Positions 60,437-64,000 of a DNA stretch of 64,000 nucleotides are shown here, one piece after another. Source of the stretch: Streptomyces leeuwenhoekii (lineage in GTDB: Bacteria; Actinomycetota; Actinomycetes; Streptomycetales; Streptomycetaceae). The stretch is from contig NZ_LN831790.1 in assembly GCF_001013905.1 (NCBI RefSeq), positions 1,240,001 through 1,304,000 on the forward strand, written 5' to 3'. Numbering within the stretch: the stretch's first letter is position 1; each line of letters begins with the position of its first letter. The translations under genes and the position numbers were made by a program. Under the pieces are notes generated by a model. That model had not been told where the DNA came from and made no database searches. It was given only the letters and a program-made list of their open reading frames with translations.

Positions 60437-62355
60437 TCAGCTTCTCCTCGAACGGGCGGGACGGTCCGGTGGTCCGGTGCCGGCCGCTCGGCGGCGGCCA
60501 GGCTCGCGCCGATCCGCCCGGCGACCTCGACCGGTGTGAGACCGATGTCGGCGAGCACCTCGGCGCGCTTGGCGTGTGCCAGGAACTGCTCCGGGATGCC
60601 GAAGCGCCGTACCGGTACGTCGACGTCGGCGTCGCCCAGCGCCAGGGCCACCGCCGAGCCGACACCGGCGGCGCGGCTGTTGTCCTCGACGACGGCGACC
60701 AGCCGGTGCCGGGCGGCCAGGGACGGCAGCGCCGCGTCGACGGGCTTGACCCAGCGGGGGTCGACGACGGTGCACCCGATACCGCGGGCCTGAAGCAGCT
60801 CTGCGGCCTTCAGGCAGACGGGCGCCATCACCCCGACGGCCACGAGCAGCACCTCGGGGCGGTCCGCCGCGTGCAGGACGTCCATCCCGCCGATCCGGTC
60901 CACCGCGGGGATCGCCGGGCCGGCGGTCTCCTTCGGGAAGCGCAGCAGCGTCGGCGCGTCGTCGACGGCGACGGCCTCGCGGAGCTGGGCGCGCAGCTCG
61001 CCGGCGTCCCGCGGCGCGGCGATGCGCAGTCCGGGGACGACCTGGAGGACGGACAGGTCCCACATGCCGTTGTGCGAGGGGCCGTCGGCGCCCGTGACGC
61101 CGGCCCGGTCCAGGACGAAGGTCACGCCGCAGCGGTGCAGCGCCACGTCCATCAGGAGCTGGTCGAAGGCGCGGTTGAGGAAGGTGGCGTAGACGGCGAC
61201 GACGGGGTGCAGCCCGCCGGTGGCCAGTCCGGCCGCGGAGACGGCCGCGTGCTGCTCGGCGATGCCGACGTCCCACACCCGGTCGGGGAAGCGCTCGGCG
61301 AAGGCGCCGAGCCCGACCGGGTGCAGCATGGCCGCCGTGATGGCCACGACGTCCTCGCGTTCCTCGCCGATCCGCACCATCTCCTCGCCGAACACCGAGG
61401 TCCACGACGGCCCGCGGGCGGGGGCGAGCGGCTCGCAGGTACGCGGGTCCATCACCCCGACGGTGTGGAAGTGGTCCTCCTCGTGGGCGAGGGCGGGTTC
61501 GTAGCCGCGGCCCTTCTCGGTGAGGCAGTGGACCAGCACCGGCCCGTGGAAGCGTTTCGCGCGCCGCAGTGCCGACTCGACGGCACCGATGTCGTGCCCG
61601 TCGACGGGGCCGACGTACTTCAGGCCCAGGTCCTCGAACAGGCCCTGCGGGGCGAAGGCTTCCTTGAGCCCCTTCTTCGCGCCGTGCAGGGCCTCGTAGA
61701 CGGTGTTGCCGACCACGGGGGTGCGCCGCAGGACGTCCTTACCCCAGGCCAGCGCCTTCTCGTAGCCGTCGGTGGTGCGCAGGGCCGCCAAGTGGTGGGC
61801 GAGGCCGCCGATGGTCGGCGCGTAGGAGCGCTCGTTGTCGTTGACGACGATGATCAGCGGCCGGTCCCGGGCCGCCGCGATGTTGTTCAGCGCCTCCCAG
61901 GCCATGCCGCCGGTGAGGGCGCCGTCGCCGATGACGGCGACGACATGCCCGCCCTCCCCGCGCACCGCGCGGGCCTTGGCGAGACCGTCGGCCCAGCCCA
62001 GCGAGGTGGAGGCATGGCTGTTCTCGATGACGTCGTGCTCGGACTCCTCCCGCGACGGATATCCGGACAGCCCGCCCTTTCCGCGCAGTTTGGAGAAGTC
62101 CTGCCGCCCGGTCAGCAGTTTGTGGACGTAGCTCTGGTGCCCGGTGTCCCACAGGATGCGGTCGACCGGCGAGGCGAAGACCCGGTGGAGCGCGAGGGTG
62201 AGCTCCACCACCCCCAGGTTGGGTCCGAGGTGGCCGCCGGTCCGGGCGACCGCCCGCACCAGGAAGTCGCGTATCTCGCCGGACAGTCGCCCGAGCTGCG
62301 CCTCGGGCAGCGCCTTCAGGTCATGTGGTCCCCGGATGGTCTCCAGAATGGTCAC
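60433..62355 (-). CDS. dxs: 1-deoxy-D-xylulose-5-phosphate synthase
   Basis: 640-aa thiamine-diphosphate enzyme that condenses pyruvate and glyceraldehyde-3-phosphate to DXP, the first step of the MEP isoprenoid pathway, in the cytoplasm. It has the N-terminal [13 protein letters not shown] block, the ThDP motif [16 protein letters not shown] (about 145-160), [15 protein letters not shown], the pyrimidine-domain GIAEQHA, and a C-terminal transketolase domain. Full length for the family. GTG at 62355 follows GAAGGGGG by 7 nt. Being inside a hopanoid operon, it is probably the pathway-dedicated copy that raises precursor supply rather than the housekeeping one. Confidence 0.95.
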   Translation of the reverse strand: MTILETIRGPHDLKALPEAQLGRLSGEIRDFLVRAVARTGGHLGPNLGVVELTLALHRVFASPVDRILWDTGHQSYVHKLLTGRQDFSKLRGKGGLSGYPSREESEHDVIENSHASTSLGWADGLAKARAVRGEGGHVVAVIGDGALTGGMAWEALNNIAAARDRPLIIVVNDNERSYAPTIGGLAHHLAALRTTDGYEKALAWGKDVLRRTPVVGNTVYEALHGAKKGLKEAFAPQGLFEDLGLKYVGPVDGHDIGAVESALRRAKRFHGPVLVHCLTEKGRGYEPALAHEEDHFHTVGVMDPRTCEPLAPARGPSWTSVFGEEMVRIGEEREDVVAITAAMLHPVGLGAFAERFPDRVWDVGIAEQHAAVSAAGLATGGLHPVVAVYATFLNRAFDQLLMDVALHRCGVTFVLDRAGVTGADGPSHNGMWDLSVLQVVPGLRIAAPRDAGELRAQLREAVAVDDAPTLLRFPKETAGPAIPAVDRIGGMDVLHAADRPEVLLVAVGVMAPVCLKAAELLQARGIGCTVVDPRWVKPVDAALPSLAARHRLVAVVEDNSRAAGVGSAVALALGDADVDVPVRRFGIPEQFLAHAKRAEVLADIGLTPVEVAGRIGASLAAAERPAPDHRTVPPVRGEAE

Positions 62356-62385
62356 GTTCGGCCCCCTTCGATCCGTGCTTGCCGC

Positions 62386-62469
62386 TCACGTGACGGCCTG
62401 CTCCCCCGGCGCGGCGCCGTCCCGCTCCGTCTGCTCGGCGATCCTCGTCGCCGCTTCGATCCGCGCCCG
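62386..62469 (-). pseudogene. ispG: Probable C-terminal remnant of ispG
   Basis: Between hpnH and dxs, where S. coelicolor carries ispG, a 27-codon minus-strand frame reads RARIEAATRIAEQTERDGAA and ends PGEQAVT-stop. From memory of actinobacterial IspG tails (an EEA-x-x-AEEM helix, then DGxxSGE), this resembles the last residues of 4-hydroxy-3-methylbut-2-enyl-diphosphate synthase. Nothing of the iron-sulfur or TIM-barrel part remains in the 266-nt gap; the rest of the gap (62470-62621) has no supported frame. A spacer that resembles IspG by chance cannot be excluded. Confidence 0.4.
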
Positions 62470-62621
62470 GGCGGTCTCCCGTCCGGGCGGTCCCGGCGGC
62501 CTGCACCGCCGGTGAGGCCGGCCCCTGCAGTCACCGCGGGCCGCAGGCCACCGGAGCGCGCGCCGCTCGGCGGCCGGGCGGACCTCCTCGGACAGCCCCC
62601 GGGGGGCGACGGCCCGCGGTG

Positions 62622-63644
62622 TCAGCCCCGGTTTCCGGACACGGTCTCGCGCAGGGCGCGCAGGGACTCCTTCAGGGAGCCGGTGGTGGCCAGGACGGCG
62701 GTGGGCTCGTAGCCGCAGTGCGCCATGCAGTTGGCGCAGCGCGGGTCCCTGCCGCGGCCGTACCGGTCCCAGTCGGTCTCCTCGATCAGCTCCCGGTAGG
62801 TGGACACGTACCCGTCGCTCATCAGGTAGCAGGGGCGCTGCCAGCCGAAGAGGGAGTAGTTCGGGATCGCCCACGCGGTGCACGGGAAGTCGACCCTGCC
62901 CTCCAGGAAGTCCAGGAACAGCGGCGAGTGGTTCAGCCGCCAGCGGCGCCGGTTGCCGCCGGAGAACGCCTTCCTGAACAGCTCGCGGGTCTGCTCCACG
63001 CCGAGGAAGTGCTCCTGGTCGGGGGCCTTCTCGTAGGCGTAGGCGGGCGAGATCATCATCTCGTCGACCTGGAGCTCGTCGTTGAGGTAGTCGAGCACCT
63101 CGATGACGGTCTGCGGGGTGTCGGTGTTGAAGAAGGTCGAGTTGGTGGTGACCCGGAAGCCGCGCCGCTTGGCCTCCTTGATGGCCGCCACCGCCTCGTC
63201 GAACACGCCCTCTTTCGCGACGGAGGCGTCGTGCCGCTCGCGCAGTCCGTCGATGTGCACCGCGAAGGCGAAGTAGGGAGAGGGCCGGAACTTGTCCATC
63301 TTCTTGCGCAGCAGCATGGCATTGGTGCACAGGAAGACGTATTTGCGTTTGGCCACCAATTGCCGCACGATCTCGTCGATCTGCGGGTGCATCAGGGGCT
63401 CGCCGCCGGCGATGGACACCATCGGGGCGCCCGACTCCAGAACGGCCCCCACGGCCTGGGCGACGGGCATGCGCTGCTTGAGGACTCCGGCCGGGTGCTG
63501 GATCTTGCCGCAGCCCTCGCACTTCAGATTGCACGCGAAGAGCGGTTCCAGCTCGACGATGAGCGGGAACTTGTCCCGCCGGCGGAGCTTTTGTTCAGCC
63601 AAGTATGTAGCGACCTTGATGGACTGGCGCAGCGGCATGGCCAT
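62622..63644 (-). CDS. hpnH: Adenosylhopane synthase, radical SAM protein HpnH
   Basis: 340-aa B12-independent radical SAM enzyme that joins the 5'-deoxyadenosyl group to diploptene, giving adenosylhopane, the first step of extended hopanoid formation. The 4Fe-4S motif is CNLKCEGC (Cys38, Cys42, Cys45); SIAGGEPLMHPQ and the C-terminal CANCMAHCGYEP cysteines are also family features. The N-terminus MAMPLRQSI is typical of HpnH. ATG at 63644 lies 8 nt after AGGAGG; an in-frame start at 63653 would overlap that site. It starts 5 nt after the hpnG stop, so the two are co-transcribed. Confidence 0.95.
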   Translation of the reverse strand: MAMPLRQSIKVATYLAEQKLRRRDKFPLIVELEPLFACNLKCEGCGKIQHPAGVLKQRMPVAQAVGAVLESGAPMVSIAGGEPLMHPQIDEIVRQLVAKRKYVFLCTNAMLLRKKMDKFRPSPYFAFAVHIDGLRERHDASVAKEGVFDEAVAAIKEAKRRGFRVTTNSTFFNTDTPQTVIEVLDYLNDELQVDEMMISPAYAYEKAPDQEHFLGVEQTRELFRKAFSGGNRRRWRLNHSPLFLDFLEGRVDFPCTAWAIPNYSLFGWQRPCYLMSDGYVSTYRELIEETDWDRYGRGRDPRCANCMAHCGYEPTAVLATTGSLKESLRALRETVSGNRG

Positions 63645-63649
63645 CGGGC

Positions 63650-64000
63650 TCACCTCCTGGGGAGCAACACATTACGGTGCCATTCGAAGAATGCAGGCAG
63701 TACGGAACGAAGGACGCGGAAAGCCGATATTCCACCGCGCACCGTGCCGATCCGGACCAGTTCGTGTTCTGGAGCGTCCACGACCACCCGGACGGCCGCA
63801 ACCGGACGCTCGCCCGTCCGCACGGCGGCCAGCAGCGTGGTCGCCGACTCCATGTCGGCGGCGATGGCCCCGGTGGCGCGCAGGGCGGACCGCTCCGAGC
63901 CGCGGACCACGTGGTCGGAGCCGACGAGCGGCCCGGTGTGGACGGTCCGCCCGGGCAGGATGCGGCCGAGCTCCTTGACGAGCGGGCCGGTCCCGGTGCA
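63650..64000 (-). CDS. hpnG: HpnG, adenosylhopane nucleosidase, C-terminal part (cut by window end)
   Basis: The last 116 codons of a phosphorylase/nucleosidase-superfamily protein. DMESATTLL is the conserved block that binds the nucleoside ribose in this superfamily; the C-terminus reads PAFFEWHRNVLLPRR. Upstream of the block the visible part has VHTGPLVGSDHVV. HpnG removes adenine from adenosylhopane to give ribosylhopane, so it acts right after HpnH, whose gene begins 5 nt downstream. The N-terminal two thirds lie beyond base 64000. Without the context it could be read as a generic MTA/SAH-type nucleosidase. Confidence 0.88.
   Translation of the reverse strand, partial: CTGTGPLVKELGRILPGRTVHTGPLVGSDHVVRGSERSALRATGAIAADMESATTLLAAVRTGERPVAAVRVVVDAPEHELVRIGTVRGGISAFRVLRSVLPAFFEWHRNVLLPRR

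Overview
This window comes from a high-GC actinomycete, almost certainly a Streptomyces or close relative. The evidence is the strong G/C third-position bias, a Streptomyces-type hopanoid operon, a c-di-AMP (ydaO-type) riboswitch in front of a LysM/M23 peptidase gene, and an XRE-cupin regulator coupled to a DUF6126 microprotein. I see no tRNA, rRNA, CRISPR array or intact mobile element.

Bases 1-49437 are the right-hand part of a modular type I polyketide cluster, all on the minus strand, so the assembly line runs from high to low coordinates. In transcription order: an intact Gfo/Idh/MocA dehydrogenase (rifS-like), a degenerate second one coupled by an ATGA overlap (rifT-like), a 301-nt gap, a cytochrome P450 (rif orf0-like), then five PKS genes. 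The first PKS has an AMP-ligase, pseudo-KR, ACP loading module plus modules 1-3; the second has modules 4-6; the third, fourth and fifth start modules 7, 8 and 9. Extender choice read from the AT motifs (mm, mal, mm, mm, mm, mm, mm, mm, mal), the split of modules over genes (3+3+1+1+...), the lack of a usable KR in modules 2 and 3, and the upstream rifS-rifT-P450 order all match the rifamycin (rifA-E) programme. I therefore read this as a naphthalenic ansamycin cluster primed by 3-amino-5-hydroxybenzoate (AHBA). The AHBA biosynthesis genes, the rest of rifE and the amide synthase are not in the window. Departures worth attention are tandem ACPs ending module 6, a 33-bp minisatellite inside the loading pseudo-KR, one DH-null/KR cassette shared almost identically by modules 5 and 8, homogenised AT segments, and unusual KS4 motifs.

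Bases 49438-50550 look like the cluster edge: a frameshifted coding remnant, an IS110-family transposase tail, and about 400 bases with only one weak ORF. From 50551 to 58977 are ordinary chromosomal genes: MBL-fold hydrolase, AhpD-like CMD protein, SGNH hydrolase, a strong bidirectional terminator, the riboswitch-controlled LysM/M23 peptidase, a GH36 alpha-galactosidase, a tyrosine phosphatase, and the XRE-cupin/DUF6126 pair with two palindromic operators.

Bases 59051-64000 are the downstream part of a hopanoid operon on the minus strand: hpnG (cut by the window end), hpnH, a short remnant that looks like the end of ispG, dxs, and the aminotransferase hpnO. It would supply isoprenoid precursor and convert the hopane skeleton, via adenosylhopane, to an aminated side chain.
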